From the NCBI RefSeq assembly GCF_900113125.1, contig NZ_FOOG01000004.1:118684-182683 (forward strand): a stretch of 64,000 bases of DNA, in the 5' to 3' direction. Under the pieces are notes generated by a model, which saw only the letters and a program-made list of their open reading frames with translations, was not told where the DNA came from and ran no database searches. Position 1 is the stretch's first letter. The number at the start of each line of letters is the position of its first letter. Positions 1 to 10,100 of the stretch are shown in pieces. The DNA comes from Halobacillus alkaliphilus. Its GTDB lineage: Bacteria > Bacillota > Bacilli > Bacillales > Halobacillaceae. A program made the translations under genes and the position numbers.

Positions 1-73
1 TTACTTATAAAGATTGAAATATTACCATTCTTGACTTATGATGACTTATATAATGAAAGCAGGGAGGGAATCG

Positions 74-853
74 ATGTATCAGGAAGAACGATTGATGGAA
101 ATCGTGGATTACATAAACGAAAATCGGCGGATTTCCGTGGATCAAATTTGTGAGTTATTTGATGTATCCAGAGATACCGCCAGAAGAGACCTAGTTAAAT
201 TAGAAAATAAAAAAGCGATTGTCCGAACCAGAGGTGGAGCGATTTCACCTGGAACCAACCCTGAAATTAAAAACTATCAGCACCGTCTTCATAGCGTATC
301 TAGTGAAAAAAGAGAAATTGGAAAACGTGCCGCTTCTCTCCTGGAACCAGGTAATACCGTCATTCTTGATACTTCCACCACTGTGCAGGCATGTGCAGGA
401 GAACTGGAAGACATGGAAATGACCGTCATCACGAATTCTATTCACCAGGCTGAGATTCTATCAGGTAAAGATCATCTCAGGATTCATCTTCTTGGCGGGC
501 AGCTTCATAAAGATCATGGTTTCCTGTATGGAACATCTACCATCGACAAACTGAATCAGTATCACGTTGATAAGGCATTTATAGGTGTAGTAGGTATATC
601 AGAGCGCGGCTTGACCATTGGACATGAAGAGGATGGAATGGTAAAGCGCAAGATGATGGTACAAGCCAGGAAGGTAATTGTGCTAGCCGACCACACTAAG
701 ATCGGAGTCACGGAATTCTTTCAGTTCGCTACATTAGAAGATATTGACGTTATGATTACGGATCGCATACCTGAAGAGAATTTTCGCGAACTGCTGGAAA
801 TCAATCAAGTAGAATTGCTTGTAACCGAGGAGGAGAAAGACATATGGAGTTAA
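74..853 (+). CDS. DeoR-family transcriptional regulator
   Basis: A 259-residue DeoR-type repressor. The N-terminal winged helix (about residues 3-58) contains the family pattern ISVDQICELFDVSRDTARRDL, followed by the RTRGGA turn. The C-terminal sugar-phosphate sensor domain (about 75-240) shows DTSTTVQAC, TNSIHQAE and the late ADHTKIG segment. DeoR proteins usually repress sugar or nucleoside catabolism genes and are released by a phosphorylated sugar; the effector here is unknown. I chose ATG 74 because AGGGAGG lies 7 bases upstream; an in-frame ATG at 38 has no such site. The stop overlaps the start of the next gene by 10 bases, so the two are co-translated and the HAD phosphatase is probably a target or partner. 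Confidence 0.88.
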   Translation: MYQEERLMEIVDYINENRRISVDQICELFDVSRDTARRDLVKLENKKAIVRTRGGAISPGTNPEIKNYQHRLHSVSSEKREIGKRAASLLEPGNTVILDTSTTVQACAGELEDMEMTVITNSIHQAEILSGKDHLRIHLLGGQLHKDHGFLYGTSTIDKLNQYHVDKAFIGVVGISERGLTIGHEEDGMVKRKMMVQARKVIVLADHTKIGVTEFFQFATLEDIDVMITDRIPEENFRELLEINQVELLVTEEEKDIWS

Positions 854-1698
854 TTGCTATTGATTTAGACGGCACCCTTTTAAACAGCCGCCACACGATT
901 AGTGAAGAGAATATAAAAGCTATTAAACATGCGCAGCAGCAAGGAGTAGAAGTGGTGGTCGCTACTGGACGGGCTGAGTTTGATGTCCGGGAAGTGTTTG
1001 CTCATACAGGCCTCGCCACCTGGGTAATTGGGGCAAACGGAGCTACCATACACCGCCCGAACGGCACACTTTTCGATTCCGTACCAATTAAGGAAAAAGA
1101 CGCGGACACCATATTAAACTGGCTGGAGCAAGAGCAATTTTATTATGAGGTATTCAGTGATTCTTCCATCTTAACCCCTCACAATGGACGCCGCCTCTTA
1201 CAAATAGAAATGGATCGTATCAAGAGTGCTAATCCAGAGGCTGACTTAGAAGAGCTTGAAAAAGCTTTGGAAAAGCAATTCAGCCAAACCGGGTTTTATC
1301 ATGTTGATTCATATAAGGATATTACAGAGTCGGGATCACCCGTTTACAATATCCTGGCCTTCTCATTTGAACAGGAAAAGCTGGACAAAGGCTGGCACAC
1401 ATTTGAATCGAACTCTGACCTTACCCTTGTCAGTTCAGCCAACCATAACTTTGAGTTTGAGCATAAAGATGCGTCCAAAGGACTCGCCCTGCAAAAGCTG
1501 GCTGACCATTTAAGTATTCCAATCAGCGAGACCGCTGCTATAGGAGACAGTCCCAACGACCTTTCCATGCTTCATACGGCCGGCCATAGTGCGGCCATGG
1601 AAAATGCGAAAGACGTAGTAAAAGAAGCTAGTGATTTTATAACCGCTCACAACGACACCCACGGCGTAGCCCAAGCCATCTATCATTGGCTAAAGTAA
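844..1698 (+). CDS. HAD-superfamily (Cof-type) sugar/nucleotide phosphatase
   Basis: A 284-residue Cof/type IIB haloacid dehalogenase hydrolase. Motif I is DLDGTLL at residues 7-13 with the nucleophile and acid aspartates, motif II is VVATGR at about 38-43, and motifs III/IV are the lysine in KDASKGLAL and GDSPNDLSML near 238. The middle part is the family's variable substrate cap. Such enzymes dephosphorylate sugar phosphates, nucleotides or flavin intermediates; the sequence does not fix the substrate. It overlaps the DeoR gene by 10 bases, which links it to the regulon of that repressor. A strong shared terminator follows. Confidence 0.87.
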   Translation: MELIAIDLDGTLLNSRHTISEENIKAIKHAQQQGVEVVVATGRAEFDVREVFAHTGLATWVIGANGATIHRPNGTLFDSVPIKEKDADTILNWLEQEQFYYEVFSDSSILTPHNGRRLLQIEMDRIKSANPEADLEELEKALEKQFSQTGFYHVDSYKDITESGSPVYNILAFSFEQEKLDKGWHTFESNSDLTLVSSANHNFEFEHKDASKGLALQKLADHLSIPISETAAIGDSPNDLSMLHTAGHSAAMENAKDVVKEASDFITAHNDTHGVAQAIYHWLK

Positions 1699-1744
1699 TT
1701 CATTCCAATATATGGATGACCTGAGGTGGAAATATCACCCATAC

Positions 1745-1789
1745 AAAAACCCCGCCAGAGCTGGTGATCAGCTTCTGGCGGGGTTTTTT
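1745..1789. terminator. Bidirectional Rho-independent terminator
   Basis: GC-rich hairpin with stem CCCCGCCAGA / TCTGGCGGGG, flanked by A-run on the left and T-run on the right. It lies between the convergent HAD phosphatase gene (plus) and dnaB (minus) and can serve both. Confidence 0.9.
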
Positions 1790-1799
1790 ATTATAACAA

Positions 1800-3161
1800 T
1801 TAGGCCGGAGGAATGTCTGCTTCGCTGTAGCGGTGATCCAAATCTACGAACTTATTATACTCCTTCACAAAGGCAAGTTCGACGTTACCGACAGGGCCAT
1901 TCCTTTGTTTGGATATAATAATCTCGATAATGTTCTGGTTCTCAGATTCCTGGTCGTAATAGTCATCACGATATAAGAAGCCAACGATATCGGCATCCTG
2001 CTCGATCGACCCTGATTCACGCAGGTCAGACATCATTGGACGCTTGTCCTGACGGGATTCCACACCACGTGACAGCTGTGATAAGGCAATGAGAGGAACG
2101 TTAAGCTCACGCGCGAGCCCCTTCAAGGAACGTGAAATCTCAGAAACCTCCTGCTGTCGGTTTTCCTTGGAATTAGCGCTTCCCTGAATTAATTGAAGAT
2201 AATCGATAAGGATCATACCAAGACCGTGTTCTTGCTTTAACCGTCGGCATTTGGAGCGAATTTCACTAACACGGATACCAGGGGTATCATCAATATAAAT
2301 TCCGGCATTCGATAAACTACCCATTGCCATGGTCAGCTTATTCCAGTCTTCTGCTTCCATGTGGCCTGTACGAAGCCGCTGAGCATCAATGTTCCCTTCC
2401 GCACACAGCATACGGGAAACAAGCTGATCCGCTCCCATCTCCAAACTGAAGATCGCCACATTCTCTTCTGTATGAACAGCCACATTCTGAGCAATGTTCA
2501 AAGCAAAGGCGGTCTTACCCATAGAAGGACGGGCTGCGATGATGATCAGGTCATTTCGCTGAAAACCGGAGGTAATATTGTCAAGATCACGATAACCTGT
2601 GGGAATTCCGGTTACGCCGCCTTCTTGATTGTGAAGCTGTTCGATATTATCGTAAACATCGATTAATACGTCTTTAATACTTTTAAAAGCACTGGAATTT
2701 TTTCGCTGGGAAACTTCCAGAATATCTTTTTCAGCCGAGTTCAGGACATCCTCTAAATCTTCTTCTTCTGAATACCCGGTGGTTACGATGTTCGTCGCTG
2801 TCCTGATCAAACTTCTTAACGTTGATTTCTCGCTGACAATCTTCGTATAGTACGTAATATTGGCTGCCGTGGGTACAGAGTTCGCCACGTCGGTGAGGTA
2901 GGAAACCCCTCCCACTTCTTCTAAAACTTTATTATTGGATAAAGCCGAAGTCACCGTTACCAGGTCAATTGGTTCCCCTTTATCAGCCAGCGTCATCATG
3001 ACTTCAAAAATCCGCTGGTGACTGGCACGGTAGAAGTCTTCGGGCAGCAAATATTCTGAGGCAGTGGACATGGCTTCAGGTTCTAAAAAGACCGCACCCA
3101 GTACCGCCTGTTCAGCTTCAATATTATGGGGCGGCGTGCGATCATTCCATACTTCACTCAC
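1800..3161 (-). CDS. dnaB: Replicative DNA helicase DnaB (called DnaC in B. subtilis)
   Basis: Hexameric ATP-driven 5'-3' helicase that opens the replication fork and interacts with primase and the clamp loader. 453 residues from the chosen start, close to the 454 of the B. subtilis protein. The N-terminal DnaB domain begins at PPHNIEAEQAVLG; the RecA-like C-terminal domain has Walker A ARPSMGKTAFA, Walker B ILIDYLQL, and the SQLSRGVE and RDDYYD elements. I chose GTG 3161 because AGGAGG lies 8 bases upstream and the protein then starts like its relatives; a longer reading to 3200 would add an unrelated tail. It lies downstream of rplI in the standard yybS-gdpP-rplI-dnaB order. Confidence 0.95.
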   Translation of the reverse strand: MSEVWNDRTPPHNIEAEQAVLGAVFLEPEAMSTASEYLLPEDFYRASHQRIFEVMMTLADKGEPIDLVTVTSALSNNKVLEEVGGVSYLTDVANSVPTAANITYYTKIVSEKSTLRSLIRTATNIVTTGYSEEEDLEDVLNSAEKDILEVSQRKNSSAFKSIKDVLIDVYDNIEQLHNQEGGVTGIPTGYRDLDNITSGFQRNDLIIIAARPSMGKTAFALNIAQNVAVHTEENVAIFSLEMGADQLVSRMLCAEGNIDAQRLRTGHMEAEDWNKLTMAMGSLSNAGIYIDDTPGIRVSEIRSKCRRLKQEHGLGMILIDYLQLIQGSANSKENRQQEVSEISRSLKGLARELNVPLIALSQLSRGVESRQDKRPMMSDLRESGSIEQDADIVGFLYRDDYYDQESENQNIIEIIISKQRNGPVGNVELAFVKEYNKFVDLDHRYSEADIPPA

Positions 3162-3310
3162 TAGCTGTTCCTCCTCTGGTTCAAAACAAAATATAAGCAC
3201 CCGACCCTTTCACTGCTTCACACACATGTTCCAATCGTGCTGAGGGTTAAAAGGCCAGGCGCTCATAATAGATGCTTCATAAACGAAATTTCAGATCATA
3301 GTCAGGTCGT

Positions 3311-3757
3311 TTATTTTTCTTCGATGTGGACACGGATCGTACCCGTAACTTCTGGGTGAAGCTTCACCGGTACATTCGTGTAACCAAGATTACGGATCGG
3401 GTCATCCAGTTCAATTTTTCGTTTGTCGATTTTAATATTATGAGCTTTCTTCAATTCTTCAGCAATTTGCTTGCTTGTAATAGAGCCGAACAGACGACCA
3501 TTATCGCCGGACTTAGCCGTTAGTTTGACTTCCATATCTTTCAAGGTTTCTTTCAGCTTTTCGGCTTCATCGATTTCCTCCTGGGCTTTCTGCTCCTGCT
3601 TGGCATCAATCGCTTTTTGAGCCTGGACGTTTCCTTTCGTCGCTTCAACCGCTAAGTTATTTTTAAGAAGATAGTTGCGGGCATAGCCATCAGATACGTC
3701 CTTGATTTCGCCTTTTTTCCCTTTACCTTTTACATCTTGATTAAAAATTACCTTCAT
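3311..3757 (-). CDS. rplI: 50S ribosomal protein L9
   Basis: 148-residue L9, usual length. The N-terminal 23S-binding domain starts [16 protein letters not shown] and contains YARNYLL; a long charged helix (about 50-80) joins the C-terminal domain with [13 protein letters not shown]. The start codon overlaps the gdpP stop by 4 bases (ATGA), so translation is coupled. GGGGGAG lies upstream. Confidence 0.96.
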   Translation of the reverse strand: MKVIFNQDVKGKGKKGEIKDVSDGYARNYLLKNNLAVEATKGNVQAQKAIDAKQEQKAQEEIDEAEKLKETLKDMEVKLTAKSGDNGRLFGSITSKQIAEELKKAHNIKIDKRKIELDDPIRNLGYTNVPVKLHPEVTGTIRVHIEEK

Positions 3758-5727
3758 TCTGTGTCTCCCCCTTCAAAATACTCGTCAATTATATCTTGCA
3801 ACAATGCTTTCGCATCTTCAATCGTTGTGTCTTCAAGCTGAGTAGCGGCGTTCGTTAAGTGGCCGCCTCCGTTCATTCGTTCCATAATAACCTGAACGTT
3901 AATATCACCTAGAGAACGGGCACTGATTCCAATACGCCCGTCCTTACGCTCGGATATAACGAAGGATGAAACAACACCACTCATCGTAAGGAGTGTATCA
4001 GCAGCTTGCGCAATAATGACGGGGCCATAAGTTTCCCCTTTATTCCCGGTTGATATGGCTACTCCGTCCCGGTACACTTCCGCTCGCTCAATCAACTTAC
4101 TTCTCCGGATATAAACATCCAGATCTTCTTTCATAAACTTCTGCACCTGGACCGTGTCAGCTCCTTTTGACCGCAAATAAGAAGCAGCATCAAATGTCCG
4201 TGATCCGGTCCGCAGCGTGAAACTCTTCGTGTCGACAATAATCCCGGCAAGCAGGGCAGTAGATTCAAGCATGGAAAGTTTCAGTTTCTTAGGCTGATAT
4301 TCCAGCAATTCCGTCACTAATTCCGCTGTTGAGGAAGCATATGGCTCCATATAGACAAGTGTAGGATCAGAGATAAACTCTTCTGCCCGGCGGTGGTGGT
4401 CAATTACGACCACATGCTCGGTTTTCGAAAGTAATTTCTCTTCCATGACTAAGGAAGGCTTATGCGTATCTACCACGACCAGCAACGTGTTATTCGTCAC
4501 CATTTCCATAGCATCTTCCGGCGGGATAAAGTACTGCCACAGCTCTTCATCCTGCTCAATTTCTTCGATCATACGCTGAACACCCGTATCAATATCGTTC
4601 GGATCAAGGACAATTGCTGCCTGTTTATCATTAGCCTGAGCAATTTTCAAAATCCCGATGGAAGCCCCGACCGAGTCCATATCAGGGGATTTATGCCCCA
4701 TTATTAGAACTCTTTCACTTTCCTGCACCAATTCTTTCATGGCGTGGGAGATAACACGGGCACGAACGCGCGTCCTTTTTTCCATAGGATTCGTCTTACC
4801 GCCATAGAATCGTACTTTTCCTGTATCATCCTTGATCGCGACCTGGTCACCTCCGCGACCGAGAGCAAGATCAAGGCTGGACTGAGAAAGTTCTCCCAGT
4901 TCTGGGAGGCTGATTGGGCCAACACCGATACCGAAACTCAGCGTGAGAGGTACGTTCTGATCTGTAATCAGCTCACGGACATCATCAAGGATTTCAAATT
5001 TGGCTTTTTCTAATTTTTTCAGAATTTCCTGATTCATGACAGCCACAAAGCGTTCTTGAGAGGTACGCTTTAAGTAGATTCCATAATTCCCAGCCCATCT
5101 ATTTAAAATAGAAGTGACCTGCGAGTTTATATGACTCTTGGCTGTATCATCCATTCCCTGCGTAATTTCTTCATAATTATCCAGGAATATAATCGCCAGA
5201 ACGGTTTGTTCATTTTTATAAAGATTATGAATCTCTGTTTGTTTCGTACGATCAAATAGATAGAGCAACCGTTCATCTTTTTTAATAATCGTCTGAAGTT
5301 TGTAGTCACCTACCGTAATCCAGACTTCACTCTCATCTTCTTTAATAGGTGCAATTAACTGGTCAGATAATTGCTTGAGAGATTTACCTACGATGGTGTC
5401 ATCCTTTGTAAACCTATTCATATAAGGGTTAGCCCATTCGATTTTATAGTTTTCACTAAATAAAATAATTCCAATAGGCATCTCAAGCAGCGCCTCTTCC
5501 CCTACTTTTTTCACCCGGTAGGAAAGAGTCGATATATATTCTTCCGTTTCGTTAATCATGTTCTGTTCAGTTCGGACACTGTAGAAGATAGAGGCTGCTA
5601 AAAACAGCGTCATCATCATCCCAAGCGTCCACTGATAATACCAAATAAAGGCAAGCAACACCAAGGAAATCACATAAATAATCCATAAGTGTCCGCTCAT
5701 CGTTGGCTTTTTAAAAAAGTTAGGCAT
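3754..5727 (-). CDS. gdpP: Cyclic-di-AMP phosphodiesterase GdpP (YybT)
   Basis: Membrane-anchored enzyme that hydrolyses c-di-AMP to pApA, a control point for potassium, osmotic and cell-wall homeostasis. 657 residues, full length. Two membrane segments lie at about 12-52, a PAS-like domain at about 80-165, a degenerate GGDEF domain at about 170-300, and the DHH/DHHA1 catalytic part at about 335-650. Metal ligands visible are H345, D349 and D351 in HKSPDMD, D420, and DHH at 443-445; GGGH sits near the C terminus. It overlaps rplI by 4 bases and follows yybS. Confidence 0.95.
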   Translation of the reverse strand: MPNFFKKPTMSGHLWIIYVISLVLLAFIWYYQWTLGMMMTLFLAASIFYSVRTEQNMINETEEYISTLSYRVKKVGEEALLEMPIGIILFSENYKIEWANPYMNRFTKDDTIVGKSLKQLSDQLIAPIKEDESEVWITVGDYKLQTIIKKDERLLYLFDRTKQTEIHNLYKNEQTVLAIIFLDNYEEITQGMDDTAKSHINSQVTSILNRWAGNYGIYLKRTSQERFVAVMNQEILKKLEKAKFEILDDVRELITDQNVPLTLSFGIGVGPISLPELGELSQSSLDLALGRGGDQVAIKDDTGKVRFYGGKTNPMEKRTRVRARVISHAMKELVQESERVLIMGHKSPDMDSVGASIGILKIAQANDKQAAIVLDPNDIDTGVQRMIEEIEQDEELWQYFIPPEDAMEMVTNNTLLVVVDTHKPSLVMEEKLLSKTEHVVVIDHHRRAEEFISDPTLVYMEPYASSTAELVTELLEYQPKKLKLSMLESTALLAGIIVDTKSFTLRTGSRTFDAASYLRSKGADTVQVQKFMKEDLDVYIRRSKLIERAEVYRDGVAISTGNKGETYGPVIIAQAADTLLTMSGVVSSFVISERKDGRIGISARSLGDINVQVIMERMNGGGHLTNAATQLEDTTIEDAKALLQDIIDEYFEGGDTE

Positions 5728-5757
5728 TCCATTCAGCTCCTACCATCTTATACGAGC

Positions 5758-6702
5758 TCATTTCTTTCCTTTTATCCGTTCCCTAAGAGAAAATCCTATA
5801 TCAATTATACCTAAGATTCGCACAAGATACAGTAAGATTTGTGGAAGTAAAAGGCAAATCACGGCAATTACGGCTGGTATGGCCTTTGACCATTTCTTCA
5901 CTTCTGCATAGTAAAAGATAAAAGAGAACCCTTGCAATACGAGCAGGCTGCCGGCCAACGTGAATACGTTGATCGATCCCAAGTAGAGCAATCCCTCTTC
6001 ATCCGTTGGAAAATAAGTTAAAATCAATGCGAAGAAGTAATACCATAAAACTGCGGTCGGCAGCTTAAATTCTTTAAATGGAGGAAAACGTAATTTCTTC
6101 TGCTCCACTCGATTAATCACTTTAAAAGTCAGCCACTGGCTGATAAAAGCAAACGCAATCCCTATCATGACCAGAATACTTGGAATAATATCGGGCAAAA
6201 AGTCAATCATTTCACGTACCGGTTCTAATTGCTCCTCCGTATTTTCGCCTCCAAGTACCCTAAGAAGCATAGTATCTGTCCTGGTTAAAGCTTCGTTCAT
6301 ACTGCTGCGGATCTGCTCCCCCCAGCTAACCTCGAACAATAACTGAGAGATCATGTAAATGCTGGCTGCGCCGATACTGAAGCCGATTGATCCGAAAGCC
6401 CACGCCTCTAAGGAAGATTGTTTATTGTGAAGAGCTCCCCCCAGGAACACTCCACCCACTCCAGCTAATAAAGTAAACATCGAAAAAGCTGGTCCAAATA
6501 GCAGGGTGAACAGTAAGGCAGCTGTAAACATCAAAGCTCCTGCTTTCCAGTTATGCCGGTAGCTATAAAATATGAAAGGAACAGGAAGTGTAAACAGCAG
6601 GACAGGTGCGATTACCATTGGCATGAAAATAATTACCAATAACAATAGCAGATAAACGCCTGTCATTAAAGCCCCTTCCGTAATTCTTTTTGTGTCATTC
6701 AT
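5758..6702 (-). CDS. yybS: YybS family membrane protein (DUF2232)
   Basis: 314-residue polytopic membrane protein with about eight hydrophobic segments; the DUF2232 family is found upstream of gdpP in Bacillaceae. Its biochemical role is unknown; related proteins are described as possible transporter-like or S-component-like proteins. I chose ATG 6702 because GAGGTG lies 9 bases upstream; the GTG at 6714 would overlap that ribosome binding site. It heads the yybS-gdpP-rplI-dnaB run, with a 30-base gap to gdpP. Confidence 0.85.
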   Translation of the reverse strand: MNDTKRITEGALMTGVYLLLLLVIIFMPMVIAPVLLFTLPVPFIFYSYRHNWKAGALMFTAALLFTLLFGPAFSMFTLLAGVGGVFLGGALHNKQSSLEAWAFGSIGFSIGAASIYMISQLLFEVSWGEQIRSSMNEALTRTDTMLLRVLGGENTEEQLEPVREMIDFLPDIIPSILVMIGIAFAFISQWLTFKVINRVEQKKLRFPPFKEFKLPTAVLWYYFFALILTYFPTDEEGLLYLGSINVFTLAGSLLVLQGFSFIFYYAEVKKWSKAIPAVIAVICLLLPQILLYLVRILGIIDIGFSLRERIKGKK

Positions 6703-6860
6703 TTCCAGAAACACCTCTATTTCTATACTAGCTTATCTATTTTAACATACATCGTTTTTCCTATTCTTCTCATTCTTCTTATAGAAAGTGACGATTTTGG
6801 TAGAAATGTCTGTTGTCTGATATGATTAAATGTAATATTGCGAATTTTAGGAGGATGATC

Positions 6861-7676
6861 ATGCGGACTGACTATCATGTACACATGGCCGAAACCGGAA
6901 ACCTTGAGGTCGATTATTTAAAAACTTACATTGAAAAAGCGAAAGCAGAAGGAATACAAGAATTGGGCATTTCCGAACACGCTTACTTTTTTCAAGAGAC
7001 GAGGCCGATCATCTCAAATCCATGGGTGGAAAACCGCCGAACGCTCGACTTCAGTACTTATCAGAATATGTTCGACCAGGCTGAAAAGGAAGGACTGACG
7101 ATCAAAATGGGCATTGAAATGGATTATATGCCCGGCAAGGAAAAAGAGATGGAAGCTTTTATTTCTGAGCATCCTTTTGACTATGTCATCGGCTCCGTAC
7201 ACTGGATTGATGAGTGGGGGATTGACCTTGCTACTTTCCGTGACGAATACGAAAAACGAGATCTTTATGAAGTCTACCGCCAATACTTTGACCGCGTCGT
7301 TACGCTTGCAGAGTCCGGCTTATTTGATTTTGTCGGTCACATTGATGTCATTAAAGTGTTTGGATACCGTCCTGATGACCAAGAATTCCTGCGTGAACAA
7401 TATAAACGAGCAGCTGAAGCACTGGCTTCTACAGGTACGTGTATTGAAATTAGTACAGCGGGGCTCAGAAAACCAGTTGGAGAAATGTACCCGGATCCTG
7501 AACTGCTGCAAATTTGTAAAGATGCCGGCGTTGGAATCGTTCTCTGTTCCGATGCTCATAAACCGGATCATGTAGGTCACCGGTATGAAGAGGCTGTGGA
7601 GCTGGCAAAATCGGCTGGATATGAAGAAGTTCACGTATTTACTAACCGTAAAGCCTCCGTCCATCCTCTCAAATAA
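6861..7676 (+). CDS. PHP-domain phosphoesterase, histidinol-phosphatase-like
   Basis: 271-residue PHP (polymerase and histidinol phosphatase) protein. Metal-binding motifs are all present: HVH at residues 6-8, SEHAYFF, GIEMDY, GSVHW, FVGHIDVI and CSDAHKP. The fold fits the HisJ-type histidinol phosphatases of Firmicutes, which remove phosphate from L-histidinol phosphate, but no his gene is nearby, so substrate is inferred only from family. ATG 6861 follows AGGAGG by 6 bases; the longer frame from 6813 lacks a ribosome binding site. It stands alone and ends in a clear terminator. Confidence 0.82.
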   Translation: MRTDYHVHMAETGNLEVDYLKTYIEKAKAEGIQELGISEHAYFFQETRPIISNPWVENRRTLDFSTYQNMFDQAEKEGLTIKMGIEMDYMPGKEKEMEAFISEHPFDYVIGSVHWIDEWGIDLATFRDEYEKRDLYEVYRQYFDRVVTLAESGLFDFVGHIDVIKVFGYRPDDQEFLREQYKRAAEALASTGTCIEISTAGLRKPVGEMYPDPELLQICKDAGVGIVLCSDAHKPDHVGHRYEEAVELAKSAGYEEVHVFTNRKASVHPLK

Positions 7677-7690
7677 ATAGGAAATTCAAA

Positions 7691-7717
7691 AAGAGCCGGA
7701 GACACCGGCTCTTTTTT
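7691..7717 (+). terminator. Rho-independent terminator after the PHP gene
   Basis: Stem AAGAGCCGG / CCGGCTCTT with a 5-base loop followed by seven T. Confidence 0.88.
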
Positions 7718-7779
7718 TATCAGGCTACTCGGCTCATTAATCGATGATAAATATTTATGTTCCTTCTTTCAGATAAGCT

Positions 7780-8300
7780 CCCGTTTGTGTAAGACTCAGT
7801 TTCGAGATAAATGGGTCCGTTACGTTTAAACGGAGGAGGGCTGGTTGGGAAATAAGTCGCTTTCCTGCGGGGGAACCGGCAAGCCTCCTCAGTCGTTCAC
7901 TCCCTGTGGGGTCTTGCCTAGCTCCTTCTCCCGCGGGAGTCTCCTCATTGCCCAACCAGCCCTTGTGAACGGACCCTGCTATAGGAGAAAGGAGCCATGC
8001 TACATCTGCCTCGAGTGCTTATAGTACAGGTTTCCTACACTTAAACACACGTAAAAACCAGTGTGATTATAGGTGTTCCTCGTTCATTGGAAGGTGTTGA
8101 TGCAGAAGATTTTAGAGCTCTCCATGATCGCAATGGGGCGAAAGGGAACGGCGAAGACTCCTGCGGGATGAACATGATCGGTGAGATCCCGCAGGGCTGC
8201 TAAGCCCGAGGAAGCTCAGCACATGCCCGCGGAAAGCGAGCCGTTCCCTGGAGCCCCTTTCTCTCCAAGATATCTCGAAACTGAGCCTTCAACTAACCGG
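7780..8300. repeat. Composite palindromic repeat element, copy 1 (complete)
   Basis: Fills most of the 738-base gap between the PHP gene and the AbgT gene. It is bounded by imperfect 30-bp inverted repeats at 7780-7809 and 8271-8300 (25 of 30 matches, shared core CTCAGTTTCGAGATA). Inside are two long imperfect hairpin modules. Module A, about 7813-7977, has nested arms GGGTCCGTT / AACGGACCC and GGGCTGGTTGGG / CCCAACCAGCCC. Module B, about 8134-8258, has arms GGGGCGAAAGGGAACGG / CCGTTCCCTGGAGCCCC. A linker at about 7978-8133 separates them. No transposase is present. Open frames inside are by-products of the palindromes. Confidence 0.85.
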
Positions 8301-8355
8301 CCTGTTAGTTTAATATGTTAATCATGGTAATTACCTATGATATTATAGCGCCTAT

Positions 8356-8394
8356 AAGAAAGCAGACTTCCTCTCGAAGGAAGTCTGCTTTCTT
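8356..8394 (-). terminator. Terminator of the AbgT transporter gene
   Basis: Perfect 16-bp stem AAGAAAGCAGACTTCC / GGAAGTCTGCTTTCTT with a 7-base loop, 20 bases beyond the stop codon. The U-tract is short on this strand. Confidence 0.7.
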
Positions 8395-8414
8395 CATGAT
8401 AGTAACTCATCCTA

Positions 8415-9932
8415 TTAATAACTGATAGGAGCTCCTGGTCCTACCGGAATACCTAGCAGTACCCAAACCAGCAGCAGAACTAGCCAAGCTAGTAGGAATG
8501 CGACTGAATAAGGAATCATCATGGAAATCAATGTCCCAATACCTAGTTTCTTATCATAACGCTGAGCAAAAGCAATAATTACCGGGAAATAAAGAAGCAG
8601 CGGCGTAATCATATTCGTCACTGAATCTGCAATCCGGTACAGCAGCGTTGTAAACTCAGGAGAATAGCCAAGGTTCATCATGATCGGAACAAACACTGGG
8701 GCTAAGATCGTCCATTTTGCTGAAGAACTTCCAATAAAGAAGTTCACAACCATAGTCAGCCCCAGGAACGTCAGGATAAGACCAATTCCATCGAATCCAG
8801 TGGAATTTAAGAAATCCGCTCCTTTAAAAGCGATCACCGTTCCGAGGTTCGTTTCACGGAAATAAGCAATAAATTGACCGGCCGTAAAAGCCAGGGCAAT
8901 ATATCCACTCATGCTGGCCATTGTTTTTCCTAACAGCTTCGTCAGATCTTTGTCATTTTGAATTTCTTTTACCACGATTCCATAAATCAGACCTGGAACA
9001 AGGAATAAAAGGAAAATAACAAAGACCAGGGCATTAAAGAATGGTGAATCAATGTATGCCCCATCACCGCGCAGCGGTCCAAACGATAGATAGGCCATTA
9101 AGAGAAACGTAAATAGGAATCCTATACCAGCCAGACGCATCCCTCTTTTTTCAAGAGAGGTAAGCTCATTGATCTCGTCGTTTTCTCCACCTTCATAACG
9201 ACCTAATCGAGGTTCAACAATCTTATCTGTCACAAGCGTACCTACGATCGTCACCAGCAGAACAGAAACCGCCGCAAAGAAGTAGTTCATGGTTACGGTA
9301 ATCGTTTCCGCATAGGCAGGGTCAAGCGTTCGTGTGGCTTCAACGGTTAATTCCTGAAGAACGGCATCGGTGGAAGTGAGGGCCAGATTGGCTCCAAATC
9401 CTCCTGATACACCAGCGAACGCTGCAGCCAGACCGGCTAGCGGATGACGGCCTAACCCTAGAAAAAGTACGGCGCCGAGAGGTGGAAGAACTACGTACCC
9501 GGCATTGACGGCCACACTGGACATGACACCGGCAAATACCAGTGCTGCCGTAAGTAATCGATTAGGGAAAGAAAATACAATTCCTTTTAAAGAAGAATTA
9601 ATTAATCCAGTTTGTTCCGCTAAACCAATCCCGAGCATCGTTACGAGTACCGCTCCAAGCGGCGGGAATCCTATAAAGTTTTCAACGGCACTGTTAAAAA
9701 TGTAATCCAGACCGCTTAGACTAAATAAGTTTTTAACTTGAATAACTTCCCCTGTGGTGGGGTTCGTCACGGAAACAGAAGAAAATATGCCCGATATAAT
9801 AACAACAATGAGGGCCAAAATTGCAAATAACAAAAGTGGGGACGGAAGCTTATTTCCGAGCCACTCAATACCATCTAATATTCGAAACAACATCCTTCGA
9901 GATGACGAGGGGGTTTCTTTTTTCTCTGACAT
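8415..9932 (-). CDS. AbgT-family transporter
   Basis: 505-residue AbgT-type membrane protein with about 10-12 hydrophobic segments and two re-entrant-like conserved parts (NAGYVVLPPLGAVLF and GSSSAKWTILAPVFVPI). Members take up p-aminobenzoyl-glutamate or, as with MtrF and YdaH, export sulfonamides and folate catabolites using ion gradients; direction and substrate cannot be read from sequence. ATG 9932 follows a GGAGA site. It is monocistronic, flanked by the repeat element and by the flavin oxidoreductase gene. Confidence 0.87.
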   Translation of the reverse strand: MSEKKETPSSSRRMLFRILDGIEWLGNKLPSPLLLFAILALIVVIISGIFSSVSVTNPTTGEVIQVKNLFSLSGLDYIFNSAVENFIGFPPLGAVLVTMLGIGLAEQTGLINSSLKGIVFSFPNRLLTAALVFAGVMSSVAVNAGYVVLPPLGAVLFLGLGRHPLAGLAAAFAGVSGGFGANLALTSTDAVLQELTVEATRTLDPAYAETITVTMNYFFAAVSVLLVTIVGTLVTDKIVEPRLGRYEGGENDEINELTSLEKRGMRLAGIGFLFTFLLMAYLSFGPLRGDGAYIDSPFFNALVFVIFLLFLVPGLIYGIVVKEIQNDKDLTKLLGKTMASMSGYIALAFTAGQFIAYFRETNLGTVIAFKGADFLNSTGFDGIGLILTFLGLTMVVNFFIGSSSAKWTILAPVFVPIMMNLGYSPEFTTLLYRIADSVTNMITPLLLYFPVIIAFAQRYDKKLGIGTLISMMIPYSVAFLLAWLVLLLVWVLLGIPVGPGAPISY

Positions 9933-10061
9933 AAAATCAGGTCTCCTTCTAATGTTGATAATTTAGGTCGGAATTTAATTTAACAAGTTGCTTGTTGAAA
10001 GTCAAAGCATTGAATTTGAAATGAGAAAAAGTTAACAACAGGCATTCTCAAGCACATCATA

Positions 10062-10092
10062 TAAAAATCCCTGGAAGAATTTTCTCCCAGGG
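10062..10092 (-). terminator. Terminator of the flavin oxidoreductase gene
   Basis: On the minus strand, stem CCCTGGGAGAA / TTCTTCCAGGG followed by ATTTTTAT, just beyond the stop codon at 10101. Confidence 0.75.
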
Positions 10093-10100
10093 CGCGTTTC

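Noticed and set aside
7755..7955. Open frame of 66 codons on the minus strand
   Set aside because: It lies inside hairpin module A of the repeat; similar frames appear in other copies (42131-42334, 11747-12061) as by-products of GC-rich palindromes, with no conserved start or ribosome binding site.
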